A stretch of 64,000 nt of DNA from JARRKC01 sp037388505. GTDB lineage: Bacteria > Acidobacteriota > UBA6911 > RPQK01 > JAPXNP01. Under the pieces are notes generated by a model. The model was not told the origin of the DNA and did no database searches. It saw nothing but the letters and a program-made list of their open reading frames with translations. Positions within the stretch are counted from its first letter, which is position 1. Every line of letters starts with the position of its first letter. The position numbers and the translations under genes are program-made. Positions 26,244 to 35,467 of the stretch are shown one piece after another. The DNA is taken from positions 45,912 to 109,911 of the forward strand of contig JARRKC010000015.1 of assembly GCA_037388505.1 (NCBI GenBank), in the 5' to 3' direction.

Positions 26244-28487
26244 ATGTACGCTGATGTTGCTGTTCCCCTGGCAGTCCGGCAGACATTCACCTACACCGTG
26301 CCCGACGAGCTGTGCGAGTCGATCAAAGCCGGATGCCGGGCTCTCGTTCCCTTTCAGAATCGTCACCTCATCGGCCTGGTGGTCAAGCTTCGGGACGAAG
26401 CGCCGATGGGTCGATACAAGCCGCTCTCCAGGATCCTCGACGTTGCCCCCGTCTTGACGCCCACGTTGATTGATCTGGCCGACTGGCTGAGCCGCTACTA
26501 CTTCGCGCCGCCGGGGGAGGTCTTCAGGATCATGCTGCCCCCCGGTCTGCTGGCCAGGAAGGCGTCGCCGGATCAGAATCCCGAAGCCTTCTGGCCGGTA
26601 CGCAGACAGCAGGCGGTCGTCGAAGTGGTCGAAGCCTGTCAGGCCCGTCTGACGAAGCGCCAACTGGAGATCCTCCAGCATCTCTCCGAGGAAGCACTTC
26701 CGGTCCTGGTCCGGGATCTGATCAAAGAGGGCGCCGCTACGGCCGCCATCCTCAACGCACTTCAGAAGAAAGGGGCCATCCGCGTGGATGCCGTGGATCT
26801 TTATCGATCCCCCTGGCGGCGCCCCCGTGTCGAGGAACCGACTCGGCACGTACTCACCGAGGAGCAGCGGACCGTTGTGGAGCAACTCGGAGCGCAGATT
26901 GCTTCGGGCGGCTTTCACAGCTGCCTGGTCCACGGAGTCACGGCCAGCGGCAAGACCGAAGTCTACCTGAATCTCATCGAGAAGACTCTGAAATCAGGTC
27001 GTACCGCGCTCGTCCTGGTCCCCGAAATTGGGCTGACACCTCAGATTTCGAGGCATTTCCGAGGGTGGTTTGGAGATCGGGTGGCCATACTCCACAGCGC
27101 CTTGTCCGACGGCGAGCGCTTCGATCAGTGGCGGCGGATCCGGCGGGGCGATGCAGCCGTCGTCGTCGGCACGCGTTCGGCCGTGTTTGCGCCGCTCGGC
27201 CGGTTGGGCCTGATCATCGTCGACGAAGAACACGACAGCTCGTACAAGCAGAACGAGACCCCCCGGTACCACGGTCGAGACACCGCCCTGAAGCGCGGTC
27301 AGCTCGAGCAGGCCCTGGTCGTCATGGGCAGCGCCACGCCACAGCTCGAGACCTATCATGGCGCCGTGTTCCGGAAACTCCATCAGTACCTGCCGATCAG
27401 AGTCCGGATTCTGGAGCGGCCTCTCCCTTCGGTTCATATCGTCGACATGCGCTCGGAGTTCGAACACCATGGCAAGGGCTCTCCGTTCAGCAGTCTGCTC
27501 CGACAGATGATCAGGGAACGGTTGACCCGCCGTGAACAGGTTCTGATCCTTCTCAATCGGCGAGGGTATGCACGATGTCTTCTCTGCCGAAGTTGCGGCA
27601 ACACGGAGACCTGTACGGCTTGCAGCATCACACTGACCTACCACCAGGAGATGAATCGGCTGACCTGTCACTACTGCGGTTACAGTCGCTCCGTTCCGAC
27701 CCGGTGCCGGGAGTGTGGCAAACCCTATGTTTACTATGTAGGAGAAGGAACCGAGAAGATCGAAGAAATCGCCCGGCTGGAGTTTCCCGAGGCCGTCGTG
27801 AGCCGGCTCGACCGGGATACGTCCCAGCGAAGGGGGAGTCTCGAGACCATTCTCGAGGACTTCGCCGAGGGCAGGACGGACATCCTGGTCGGGACACAGA
27901 TGATCGCCAAGGGGCATGACTTTTCCGGCGTCACACTGGTCGGCGTCCTGGATGCCGATGCAGGATTGAAGCTAGCCGATTTCCGGGCCGCCGAAAGGAC
28001 GTTCCAGCTGGTGACGCAGGTGGCGGGAAGAGCCGGGCGAGGCGATCAGCCCGGCGAAGTCGTCATTCAAACCTACTATCCCAATCACTACAGTCTGAAG
28101 TACGCGTGCACGCAGGAATTCCTCCCTTTCAGCCGCCAAGAGCTCCAGTTTCGCCGCAAGTTTCGCTACCCACCCTATTCTGCTATGGTGAACCTGCTGT
28201 TCCGAGATCGTGTCGAGGCAAAGGCCTCGCACATGGCACGCGAGTTGGCGGGTAAACTAATAAGGTATCGCGACGAGTTATCGAATCCGTCCCGGATGCG
28301 AATACTCGGTCCCGCACCGGCGGCGCTCGAGAAGCTGAAGAACGAGTACCGCTGGCAGGTCCTCGTCAAGACAACGAGCCGCCGGGAGTTGCACGAGGTT
28401 CTCGGTCGAGCTCTGAGCGATCTTCGCGGTGAGGGCCACAGACTCGAACGTCTGATCGTCGATATCGATCCGATCAGTTTGTTGTAG
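26244..28487 (+). CDS. priA: Primosomal replication restart helicase
   Basis: This 747-residue helicase reloads the replisome at stalled forks. An N-terminal DNA-binding part (MYADVAVPLAVRQTFTYTVP) is followed by Walker A HGVTASGKTEVYLNLI, Walker B IIVDEEHDSSYKQNETPRYH, eight zinc-binding cysteines in the region CLLCRSCGNTETCTACS and LTCHYCGYS...CRECG, and motifs V-VI LVGTQMIAKGHDFSGV and QVAGRAGRG. The usual serine or glycine at TASGKT is compatible with the family. Complete. The ATG at 26244 is preceded by GGAAGA. Confidence 0.96.
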   Translation: MYADVAVPLAVRQTFTYTVPDELCESIKAGCRALVPFQNRHLIGLVVKLRDEAPMGRYKPLSRILDVAPVLTPTLIDLADWLSRYYFAPPGEVFRIMLPPGLLARKASPDQNPEAFWPVRRQQAVVEVVEACQARLTKRQLEILQHLSEEALPVLVRDLIKEGAATAAILNALQKKGAIRVDAVDLYRSPWRRPRVEEPTRHVLTEEQRTVVEQLGAQIASGGFHSCLVHGVTASGKTEVYLNLIEKTLKSGRTALVLVPEIGLTPQISRHFRGWFGDRVAILHSALSDGERFDQWRRIRRGDAAVVVGTRSAVFAPLGRLGLIIVDEEHDSSYKQNETPRYHGRDTALKRGQLEQALVVMGSATPQLETYHGAVFRKLHQYLPIRVRILERPLPSVHIVDMRSEFEHHGKGSPFSSLLRQMIRERLTRREQVLILLNRRGYARCLLCRSCGNTETCTACSITLTYHQEMNRLTCHYCGYSRSVPTRCRECGKPYVYYVGEGTEKIEEIARLEFPEAVVSRLDRDTSQRRGSLETILEDFAEGRTDILVGTQMIAKGHDFSGVTLVGVLDADAGLKLADFRAAERTFQLVTQVAGRAGRGDQPGEVVIQTYYPNHYSLKYACTQEFLPFSRQELQFRRKFRYPPYSAMVNLLFRDRVEAKASHMARELAGKLIRYRDELSNPSRMRILGPAPAALEKLKNEYRWQVLVKTTSRRELHEVLGRALSDLRGEGHRLERLIVDIDPISLL

Positions 28488-28490
28488 GCC

Positions 28491-28943
28491 ATGTTTCAGA
28501 TTACCCAAGCTGTTTTGGAGGAGATGCTGGGACACGCAAAGAACGCCATGCCCTTGGAATGCTGTGGCTTGTTGGCCGGTGAAGCGTTCCTGGCGGACGA
28601 GTTGCTTCCCTGTACCAATGAGAATCGCAGCCCGACCTCCTTCTCCATCGCGCCTGTGGAGCTTTTTGATTCCTTCCGGAGGCTGCGCAGGGCAAGCAGA
28701 CGGCTGCTGGGGATCTACCATTCCCATCCCGGCGGCCCGGAATACCCGTCGCGCCGAGATGCTGATGAGTTCGAGTATCCTGAGGCCGGCTATTGGATCA
28801 TCTCTTTGCACCGGCCATCGCCTGTAGTACGCTGCTTTCGCTGGACCGGCTCGGGTTTCGAAGAGGCCGCCTTTCAAACCGTCAGATCGGACGCACAGAC
28901 CAGAGAGCAGGTCCAGGAAGTCGAGAGAGGAGATCTTCCTTGA
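28491..28943 (+). CDS. M67/JAMM-family metalloprotease
   Basis: This is a 150-residue protein with the MPN+/JAMM zinc motif: Glu23 in PLECCGLLAG, then HSHPGGPEYPSRRDADE giving His77, His79, Ser87 and Asp90. Prokaryotic members cleave isopeptide-like C-terminal extensions of small ubiquitin-fold proteins such as CysO or SAMPs. No ubiquitin-like partner is visible nearby, so the substrate is unknown. It starts 4 bases after priA and its TGA overlaps the TTG start of the GTPase gene. Confidence 0.88.
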   Translation: MFQITQAVLEEMLGHAKNAMPLECCGLLAGEAFLADELLPCTNENRSPTSFSIAPVELFDSFRRLRRASRRLLGIYHSHPGGPEYPSRRDADEFEYPEAGYWIISLHRPSPVVRCFRWTGSGFEEAAFQTVRSDAQTREQVQEVERGDLP

Positions 28944-30022
28944 ACACGGTTCCATCCGAAACCAAGGTAAAGGCGTCAGGTGTTTTCGACGCGGTAAGGG
29001 ACCTGGGCCCCGCCGATCTCCTCGACTTTCTCGAGCAGATGGCGCTGTTGTTGCCCGACGAGGTTCGCTATCGGCTGCGGAGGGTTGTCGCCTCGGCGGG
29101 TGGGCGCAAGGATGCGCTTCAGCGTGCCCTGGAAGTCGTCAGGACGCAGTGGGAAGGGCTTCAGGCCGAAGATAAGGTTCGGATTGCGGTCATCGGGCCG
29201 GCTCGCACCGGAAAGTCTTCTCTGATCGCCGCGATTGGTGAGGGCAGCGTCGAGAGGATCGCCTCGCTGTTCACCGTCTACGACCTCCAGGGTCTCGACG
29301 AATACCTTGGCTACGGCAAAGGCGAACGGGTTCTTTCGGATGTCCGTAGCGCCGACGTGATCTTGATGGTACTGGATGGGAGCGCCGGGATCACCGGCGC
29401 TACGAGCGATCTGGTCCAGGAATTCGCCGTGCTGGCCAAGCCTATCGTTCTCGTACTGAACAAGATGGATCTGGTCGAAAAGCCTCGAAAGGCGGTCGCT
29501 GACGCCAGACAGGCCTTCGGGAAGTCGGTGGTTCCGACATCGGTTCGGGATCCTCAGTCCATACGCAGGCTTCTGAAGCGGATCGTCTCAGTGCATCCGC
29601 AGTCCCTGTATGCATTGTCTCGACAACTGCCTTCCTTCCGTTCCAGCATCTGCAGAGGCATCGTGAGTCAGGCCGCCTTCGGCACCGGAGTGATCGGCGC
29701 CCTGCCGCTGCCGATCAGCGATCTTCTACCAATCTCAGCAATCCAGGTCTCGATGCTTCTCAAGATTGCTCGAGCTCATGGCTTCCTGATCAATCGGGAG
29801 CGAGCCCGGGAACTTCTTCCACTCTTGGGCGCCGGGCTTCTGGTACGGGAAGGTTGTCATCGCCTGCAGGAGTGGGTGCCGGACAAGTCCAAGTTGCTCT
29901 CCATCGCGGTGGGCGGTACCTGGACCTATCTGGTCGGGCTGGCCACTGTGGAGTACTTCAATCGATTGTGTGCAGGAGGCGAAGCCGGCCTCCTCTCTTC
30001 TGAACAGGTGGCCAATGACTGA
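28940..30022 (+). CDS. DUF697-like membrane-associated GTPase
   Basis: This 360-residue protein has a P-loop GPARTGKSSLIAAIG (residues 86-100), a G3-like DLQGLDEY, LMVLDGSAGITGAT and G4 VLNKMDLV, then a hydrophobic C-terminal half with AAFGTGVIGALPLPISDLLPI and VGGTWTYLVGLATVEYF resembling DUF697 proteins of the YcjF type. The TTG at 28940 overlaps the protease stop by 4 bases, with AGGAG about 8 bases upstream; starts further up overlap the JAMM gene. It precedes a small coiled-coil protein whose ATG lies inside its end. Probable role in envelope or stress processes, not demonstrated. Confidence 0.8.
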   Translation: MNTVPSETKVKASGVFDAVRDLGPADLLDFLEQMALLLPDEVRYRLRRVVASAGGRKDALQRALEVVRTQWEGLQAEDKVRIAVIGPARTGKSSLIAAIGEGSVERIASLFTVYDLQGLDEYLGYGKGERVLSDVRSADVILMVLDGSAGITGATSDLVQEFAVLAKPIVLVLNKMDLVEKPRKAVADARQAFGKSVVPTSVRDPQSIRRLLKRIVSVHPQSLYALSRQLPSFRSSICRGIVSQAAFGTGVIGALPLPISDLLPISAIQVSMLLKIARAHGFLINRERARELLPLLGAGLLVREGCHRLQEWVPDKSKLLSIAVGGTWTYLVGLATVEYFNRLCAGGEAGLLSSEQVAND

Positions 30023-30341
30023 AGAAAAGGCGGGGCCGGGAGATGGCGGTGGAACGACGAGGCTCCAGCGATGGTCCGAGTCGGTCGATTCCGAGTTGTA
30101 CGATGAGCTGTTGAACCGCTATGAGCGGGTGCTGGTGTTCGCCGGTCAGCTCCAGGAGAAGCTGAAGAGCCAGAGACTCCTTCAAGAAAAGAACGAGGGT
30201 CTGGAGCAAGAGAACCTGCGCCTGAGAAGGGTGGTCTCGGCCGGGGAAGCCTACATGAAGGTACTTGAAAAGGTTCTCGAGGCTGTCGGCGTCGGCAGTT
30301 CCGAAAGAGACGCTGACGACGATTCGGACCGTAAAGCCTGA
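30015..30341 (+). CDS. Small coiled-coil protein of unknown function
   Basis: This is a 108-residue acidic protein. Residues about 36-85 are heptad-rich (LNRYERVLVFAGQLQEKLKS, LLQEKNEGLEQENLRLRR), with no membrane segment. The ATG at 30015 overlaps the end of the GTPase gene by 8 bases; a GTG-type start at 29970 exists in frame but lies within that gene. No family recognised. Its coupling suggests a regulator or partner of the GTPase. Confidence 0.65.
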   Translation: MTEEKAGPGDGGGTTRLQRWSESVDSELYDELLNRYERVLVFAGQLQEKLKSQRLLQEKNEGLEQENLRLRRVVSAGEAYMKVLEKVLEAVGVGSSERDADDDSDRKA

Positions 30342-30491
30342 GTCGTTCCTTCACATTCTCTTCCCAAAGACTTCACAGGCATGTAATTCGTCTGACACAA
30401 ACGTCTGCTACTTTGCCCGCAACATGGGAACCGGTTTCGGGTCGGGACGGCTCCGCGGTTCGGGACCGGTCAATGACAGGGCAAAGCTGGT

Positions 30492-31181
30492 ATGGCCAAG
30501 ATTCTTGTAGTGGACGACGACCAGGATATCCTTGACCTTTTGAGCTTCAACCTGAATAAGTCCGGGTTCCAGTGCGTCACCGCGCCCGAGGGGAGGCGTG
30601 GAATGGAACTCGCTCTCAGCGACGATCCCGATTTGATCGTTCTCGACGTGATGATGCCGGGAGAGAGCGGGGTCGAGGTGCTGAAACGGCTCAAGTACGA
30701 GCCACGGACGAGGGATTTGCCGGTCATCATGCTGACCGCCAAGAGTGAGGAGGTCGATCGCATTCTGGGTCTCGAGCTCGGCGCCGATGACTATGTGATC
30801 AAACCCTTCAGTGTTCGCGAACTCATGCTCCGAGTTCAGCGGATTCTGGAGCGCGTGGACCAGACGGCGGTCTCGGACAGTGCCGTTCTGAGATGCCATG
30901 GCATCTCTCTCAACAGCGATCGGTACGAGGTACGCGTCCAGGGCACTCCGGTTCGGTTGACGACGACCGAATTCAACCTGCTCGCCTATCTGTTGAAGAA
31001 CAAGGGACGAGTGCTGTCGCGCGATCGTCTGCTCGAACAGGTCTGGGGTTACCGGTACGGGGGTACGACAAGAACGGTCGATACCCACATCCAGCGCTTG
31101 AGAGACAAGCTCGGACCTGAATCCGACTGCATCGAGACCGTGCGTGGTGTCGGGTACAAGGTCGAAGTCGCCCGAAACTGA
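30492..31181 (+). CDS. OmpR/PhoB-family response regulator (first)
   Basis: This 229-residue regulator has a receiver domain with acidic pocket VVDDDQD, phospho-acceptor Asp52 in LIVLDVMMPGESG and Lys104 in DDYVIKPFS, then a winged-helix DNA-binding domain with LTTTEFNLLAYLLKNKG, and DTHIQRLRDKLG at the recognition-helix end. It is typical of PhoB-like regulators. Spacing of 118 bases separates it from the kinase gene. A candidate regulatory region lies in the 150 bases upstream, but I see no convincing Pho box. Confidence 0.9.
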   Translation: MAKILVVDDDQDILDLLSFNLNKSGFQCVTAPEGRRGMELALSDDPDLIVLDVMMPGESGVEVLKRLKYEPRTRDLPVIMLTAKSEEVDRILGLELGADDYVIKPFSVRELMLRVQRILERVDQTAVSDSAVLRCHGISLNSDRYEVRVQGTPVRLTTTEFNLLAYLLKNKGRVLSRDRLLEQVWGYRYGGTTRTVDTHIQRLRDKLGPESDCIETVRGVGYKVEVARN

Positions 31182-31299
31182 CTGCTCGGTTCCCCCAACG
31201 TTTGGGTTGCGGTTCGCCCAGACTCTGGCCTCGAGGTGGCAGAGTCTGCTAGATTTCTCCCGAGCGGTGCAAGCTCGAAACCCGGTATCGGTCTGAGGG

Positions 31300-33054
31300 A
31301 TGTCTTTTCGAATCAAAGTACTGGTGTCCTTTCTTCTGGTGATCGGTCTGTCGATCAGCCTTTTCTATCTCTGGACTGCCCGCAGTTTGAACGGTTTCCT
31401 GATCGATCTCGGCGTCGCCGACCTGGATCGTCAGGTCGATGTCCTGCTTCCCCTGATTCATACCGACGATCCCAACCTCGACAGCTTCATCGACGGGGTT
31501 GCCTCGCGTGGTTCATTTCGGGCGACGGTGATCGCTCCCGACGGCAAGGTTCTGGCCGATTCGGAATTCTCGGGCCCGGCCCTCCAGGCGATGGAGAACC
31601 ATGCGGGGCGGCCCGAGATCACCGAAGCCAGGATAGTGGGCGAAGGGCACATCCTGCGCTACAGCCATTCGACCTCTCAGGAACTCGTCTACGTCGCCAA
31701 GCCGCTGCCGCGACACCAGGGCTTTCTCCGTTTGTCGAAGAGGCCGAGCGACATTGAGAACTGGTCTCACGATTTCAGACGGGCCCTGGGCCTCATGGCA
31801 CTGTTTCTGCTGGCGGGCGGAGGCCTAGCGGTTTGGCTGCTTACGCGTAGGTTGACCGGCTCGGTGGAAACCCTGTCGGTGGTTGCCCGTCGGATCGGGC
31901 GCGGCGACTTCGTGACGAGCATTCCCGTGCATTCGCGAGATGAGGTTGGGAATCTGGCTCGTCTGATGGAACAGCTTTCCACTCGTCTGGAGCAGCAGCT
32001 TCAGCTTCTGGAATCCGAACGAAATCACCTCAATGCGGTCCTCAACAGCATGAGTGAAGGCGTGCTCGTCATCGACAAGAGAGGGCGTATCGTCGACATG
32101 AATCCGGCCCTTCGAACGATGCTCCAGGTCGATGGGGAACCCCGAGGGCGATCACCCCTCGAGGTGATCAGGAATACAGACCTGAGCGACAGGATTCATG
32201 AGGTCCTTCAAGACGGCACGCAGAGTGAGCTGGAACTCCACGATGTGGGGCAGATCTTCCTTGCTCGGATCGCCCCGATCGGAGCTGCCGAAAGAACGGC
32301 TGGGGCCGTGGTCGTCTTCCACGATATTACCGAGCTGCGCCGGCTCGAGACGGTCCGAAAGGATTTCGTTACGAACGTTTCGCACGAGTTGAAGACCCCC
32401 CTGACTTCGATCCAGGGCTATGCCGAGACGCTTTCCCACGAGGAAAGCCTTCCGCCGATTTACCGTGGTTTCGCCGAGAAGATCTATCGGAATGCCGGAC
32501 AGCTTTCGGAGATGATCGAGGAGTTGTTCAGCCTGGCCCGTCTCGAGAAATCGGAACAGAGTCTGCGTCTCAGTCAGCTCTCATTCTGCGATCTGGCTCA
32601 GGAGCTGCAGATCGATTTTGCGCAGCAGTTGGAGGAGAAGGGGCTGTCGCTCCACGTGGAAGCACCTGAGCGGGATCCCCGCTTTTGGGCAGCGGAGAGC
32701 TATATCCGTCGGGTCTTTCGCAACCTCGTTGAGAACGCGGTCAAGTACACCGAAAAGGGATCGGTCACGTTGTCGATGGAGCGCCGCTCGGGTGAAATCC
32801 TCTTCGGCGTCCGAGACACGGGCATCGGTATTGCCGAGGAACACCTGAACCGAATCTTCGAGCGCTTCTACCGAGTGGATCGGGATCGATCCCGGAAGAC
32901 CGGCGGCTCCGGCGTCGGGTTGGCTATCGTCAAGCACATCGTGGAGCTTCATAACGGACGGGTATGGGCTGAGAGTCGGCTGGGCCAGGGAACAGCAGTC
33001 TTCTTCACGCTGCCGATGCGCGAGGCAGAAGCAGCCTCAATCGAGAACGAATAG
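31300..33054 (+). CDS. PhoR-like sensor histidine kinase
   Basis: This 584-residue kinase has TM1 (about 6-27), a periplasmic domain, TM2 (about 163-183), HAMP (about 184-235), a PAS region (about 240-350), dimerisation domain with phospho-acceptor His362 in FVTNVSHELKTPLTSIQGYA, then the ATPase domain with N-box NLVENAVKY, G1 DTGIGIAEEHLNRIFERFYR and G2 SGVGLAIVKHI. The PAS-containing layout is PhoR-like. Its neighbours are two PhoB-like regulators and PhoU, so it probably senses phosphate, though the pst transport genes are absent from this window. Confidence 0.9.
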   Translation: MSFRIKVLVSFLLVIGLSISLFYLWTARSLNGFLIDLGVADLDRQVDVLLPLIHTDDPNLDSFIDGVASRGSFRATVIAPDGKVLADSEFSGPALQAMENHAGRPEITEARIVGEGHILRYSHSTSQELVYVAKPLPRHQGFLRLSKRPSDIENWSHDFRRALGLMALFLLAGGGLAVWLLTRRLTGSVETLSVVARRIGRGDFVTSIPVHSRDEVGNLARLMEQLSTRLEQQLQLLESERNHLNAVLNSMSEGVLVIDKRGRIVDMNPALRTMLQVDGEPRGRSPLEVIRNTDLSDRIHEVLQDGTQSELELHDVGQIFLARIAPIGAAERTAGAVVVFHDITELRRLETVRKDFVTNVSHELKTPLTSIQGYAETLSHEESLPPIYRGFAEKIYRNAGQLSEMIEELFSLARLEKSEQSLRLSQLSFCDLAQELQIDFAQQLEEKGLSLHVEAPERDPRFWAAESYIRRVFRNLVENAVKYTEKGSVTLSMERRSGEILFGVRDTGIGIAEEHLNRIFERFYRVDRDRSRKTGGSGVGLAIVKHIVELHNGRVWAESRLGQGTAVFFTLPMREAEAASIENE

Positions 33055-33080
33055 TCACTCACAATGGCGGACTTTCAAGA

Positions 33081-33794
33081 ATGGATCGACCATCCATCCT
33101 GATTGTCGAGGACGATCCGGATATTGTCGAATTGCTGCGGTTCAATCTCGAGCGAGAGCGATACCTGATTCATATCAGTCGGTCCGGTGAGGAGGGCATC
33201 GAGTCTGCACGGTCCAGAAAACCGGCGCTGGTCATTCTCGACCTGGGTCTACCCGGCATTCCAGGTCTCGAGGTCTGCCGGATTCTGAAACAGGAAGCGC
33301 TCACCAGGCCGATCCCTATCATCATGCTCACGGCGCGAGGCGAAGAAAGCGATATTGTTCTGGGGTTGGAGTTCGGGGCCGACGACTACATCACCAAGCC
33401 CTTCAAAGTTCGGGAGTTCATCGCCCGGGTTCGAGCCGTGCTGCGTCGCAGTTCGCCCAAAGAGCAGGAGACGGGGCGGAGCGGTCCGATCGTTTCCGGG
33501 CCGCTGGAACTGGACTCGGAACGGCATGAAGCCCGGCTGGAGGGCGACGTGCTTCCTCTGACTCCAACGGAATTCCGTCTTCTTCGCGCGCTGGCCGCTC
33601 GCCCGGGGCGCGTCTTGACCCGCGACCAACTGTTGACCGGGATCACCGATGGCTCGACCTTCATCACCGACCGGAACGTCGATGTGCACGTTCGGTCGCT
33701 GCGCAAGAAGCTCGGCGAGTCCCGGAATCTGATCCTTACGGTCCGGGGTGTGGGATACAAGTTCCGCGATTCTTTGAAGAAAGAGAAAGAGTAG
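33081..33794 (+). CDS. OmpR/PhoB-family response regulator (second)
   Basis: This is a 237-residue regulator. Receiver domain with DDPDIVELL, phospho-acceptor Asp54 in VILDLGLPGIPGL and Lys in DDYITKPFKVREF, then a winged helix with LTPTEFRLLRALAARPG and NVDVHVRSLRKKLGE. It is not a near-copy of the first regulator (only moderately similar), and starts 26 bases after the kinase stop, so it is the closer partner by spacing. Which of the two is the phosphate regulator cannot be decided. Confidence 0.9.
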   Translation: MDRPSILIVEDDPDIVELLRFNLERERYLIHISRSGEEGIESARSRKPALVILDLGLPGIPGLEVCRILKQEALTRPIPIIMLTARGEESDIVLGLEFGADDYITKPFKVREFIARVRAVLRRSSPKEQETGRSGPIVSGPLELDSERHEARLEGDVLPLTPTEFRLLRALAARPGRVLTRDQLLTGITDGSTFITDRNVDVHVRSLRKKLGESRNLILTVRGVGYKFRDSLKKEKE

Positions 33795-34215
33795 GACTCA
33801 GAAGATAGCGCCCCACCCCCTTGGAGAAGAGGTGAGGGACAGAAACTCCAAAAGCGGAGTCGCCGTCATCAAGGCTTGGAGAACCGATTTCACGCAGAGA
33901 CCGCAAACATCGCCAAACTCTCCAAGGGCTCCAAAGCAAGGAAGTCCTTGGCGTCCGTTGCGTTTTCGCGGCTTTGCGTGGAGTCTGCTCTGACCCGCTT
34001 GGCATGTCGCCGAGCTTTCGGCAATCGAGGTGGCGCACATCTGCAACCCGTCCTCAAAGAGAGGAGTTTCTGGAAGGAGGTCTGGAAGCTCATCCCGCGC
34101 GTCTTCTCATCCCGGATGTCCTGGACGTCCTCTTACTCCTGCTTTTCCAGACTTCCAGACCAATCCCATCAGATCTCGGAGGTAAAATGGGTCTAAGCTC
34201 CGAGCCCGAAGGAAA
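33795..34215. other. Intergenic region with dispersed CGCAAAG-type repeat
   Basis: About 420 bases between the second regulator and phoU. It holds TTTCACGCAGAGACCGCAAA near 33888, and a partly inverted GTTTTCGCGGCTTTGCGTGG near 33962; a comparable copy lies at about 48276-48360. No gene is visible. A GGAGGTAAAATGGG motif at 34178-34191 looks like a ribosome site but its frame is short, so it probably belongs to no protein or reads into a brief leader. Confidence 0.45.
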
Positions 34216-34908
34216 ATGGCCCCAATGGAACCCAGACTCCATGAGGAACTGGACGCCCTGAAGCAGCAATTGCTGGAGATGGCCGCCCGTGTGGAAACGA
34301 ACATTGAATTGGCCGTTGATGGTCTGAAAGACCACAACGAAGAAATGCTGGCATCGGTGATCGAGCAGGATGCTGAGGTCGACATGGCTGAGCTGCAAAT
34401 CGATGAGACCTGCATCGCACTGCTCGCGCGACAACAGCCGGTGGGACGTGATCTGAGGTTCATCGCCACGGCACTGAAGATTGTCAAGGACCTCGAGCGG
34501 GTCGGTGACATCGCGAAGAATATCGCCAAACACGGCCTCAGCCTGTGCCGGGAAAGCGTGCCCGCCTCTTACCCGGGTGATCTCAGGCGCATGACTCGTG
34601 TCGCCAGAGGCCTTCTGCATCAGGCGCTCGATGCATTCGTCAGGCAGGATTCAGCGTTGGCGCGGAAGGTGATCGAGGGGGACGACGAGGTTGATCAGTT
34701 GCATCGTGAGAACGTCGCGCACTTGATCAAATTGATGATCCGCGACAGTGGCATGATCAGCCCCATGACCCAGTATCTGGCAGTCAACAAGTTCCTCGAA
34801 CGGATCGGCGACCACAGCAGCAACATCGCGGCGATGGTGGTCTATATGGTCGAAGGTCGTGACATTCGGCATTTCAAGAAGCAGCAGCGCATGAGAAACG
34901 CCGGCTAA
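34216..34908 (+). CDS. phoU: Phosphate-signalling protein PhoU
   Basis: This 230-residue protein is made of two repeated three-helix PhoU domains: ELDALKQQLLEMAARVE, VIEQDAEVDMAELQIDE and RFIATALKIVKDLERVGDIAKNIA in the first; a second copy ends FLERIGDHSSNIAAMVVYMVEG. PhoU links the Pst transporter to PhoR and keeps the phosphate response off at high phosphate. Start is ATG at 34216 or, nine bases later, at 34225 (MEPRLHEELD); GAAGGA lies just before the first. The PhoBR-like genes upstream fit. Confidence 0.94.
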   Translation: MAPMEPRLHEELDALKQQLLEMAARVETNIELAVDGLKDHNEEMLASVIEQDAEVDMAELQIDETCIALLARQQPVGRDLRFIATALKIVKDLERVGDIAKNIAKHGLSLCRESVPASYPGDLRRMTRVARGLLHQALDAFVRQDSALARKVIEGDDEVDQLHRENVAHLIKLMIRDSGMISPMTQYLAVNKFLERIGDHSSNIAAMVVYMVEGRDIRHFKKQQRMRNAG

Positions 34909-34918
34909 CGGTCGGATT

Positions 34919-35467
34919 TCATGCCGGCGGCGGAGGCGGCGGTGTTGGGCCGTAGGCCGGCGGCGTGTACCGGGGACGCTTCTGGAAGAGTGCAAAGCCG
35001 ATGATGGCCCCGATCACCGCGAAGACGACCGAAATGATCAGATCGAAGGCCAGCTGAAAGACGATCACGCCGAGCGAAAAAGCTCCCCCCTCCATCAGTC
35101 GTACGATGAACTCTCGGACCTGGGGCGGGATATCCGGGTTGTCCAGTTGCCGACGGATCTGCTCCATCTCTCTCATTCCCGGTCCCAGACGCAGCTCCAG
35201 CAGGGACAGGGGCAAGGCAACGATCGCCCAGATGATCCCGCCGAAGACCCCGGTCAGCGCTCCGAGAACCGCCGCATCCCCATAATTGGCGACCGGAAAC
35301 TGGGGAGGGTAGTCACGGAGGTAGAAATAGGAGGCCAGGATTCCCCCGCCGATCACGAGCGCACAGCAGGCACAGTTGATGTAATGCAGGATGGGCAACG
35401 CCGAGGTGACCCCCAGGAATACTCCGCCTATCAGGGCCGGTGTGACGATATTCGGCTTCTCATTCAT
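34919..35467 (-). CDS. Membrane protein with proline-rich tail, unknown
   Basis: This 182-residue protein begins MNEKPNIVTPALIGGVFLGV. It has four or five membrane segments (about 12-30, 33-50, 67-90, 130-160), including a GALTGVFGGIIWAIV stretch, and a proline-rich end (YGPTPPPPPPA). Resembles DUF4199-like or uncharacterised integral membrane proteins, without a firm family match. The ATG at 35467 overlaps the end of the DUF2085-like gene upstream by 4 bases; the open frame further upstream is not membrane-like. Confidence 0.65.
   Translation of the reverse strand: MNEKPNIVTPALIGGVFLGVTSALPILHYINCACCALVIGGGILASYFYLRDYPPQFPVANYGDAAVLGALTGVFGGIIWAIVALPLSLLELRLGPGMREMEQIRRQLDNPDIPPQVREFIVRLMEGGAFSLGVIVFQLAFDLIISVVFAVIGAIIGFALFQKRPRYTPPAYGPTPPPPPPA

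Noticed and set aside
30370..30415. Pho box upstream of the first regulator
   Set aside because: CTTCACAGGCATGTAATTCG and TCTGACACAAA resemble half-sites loosely, but spacing and bases deviate too much to call.
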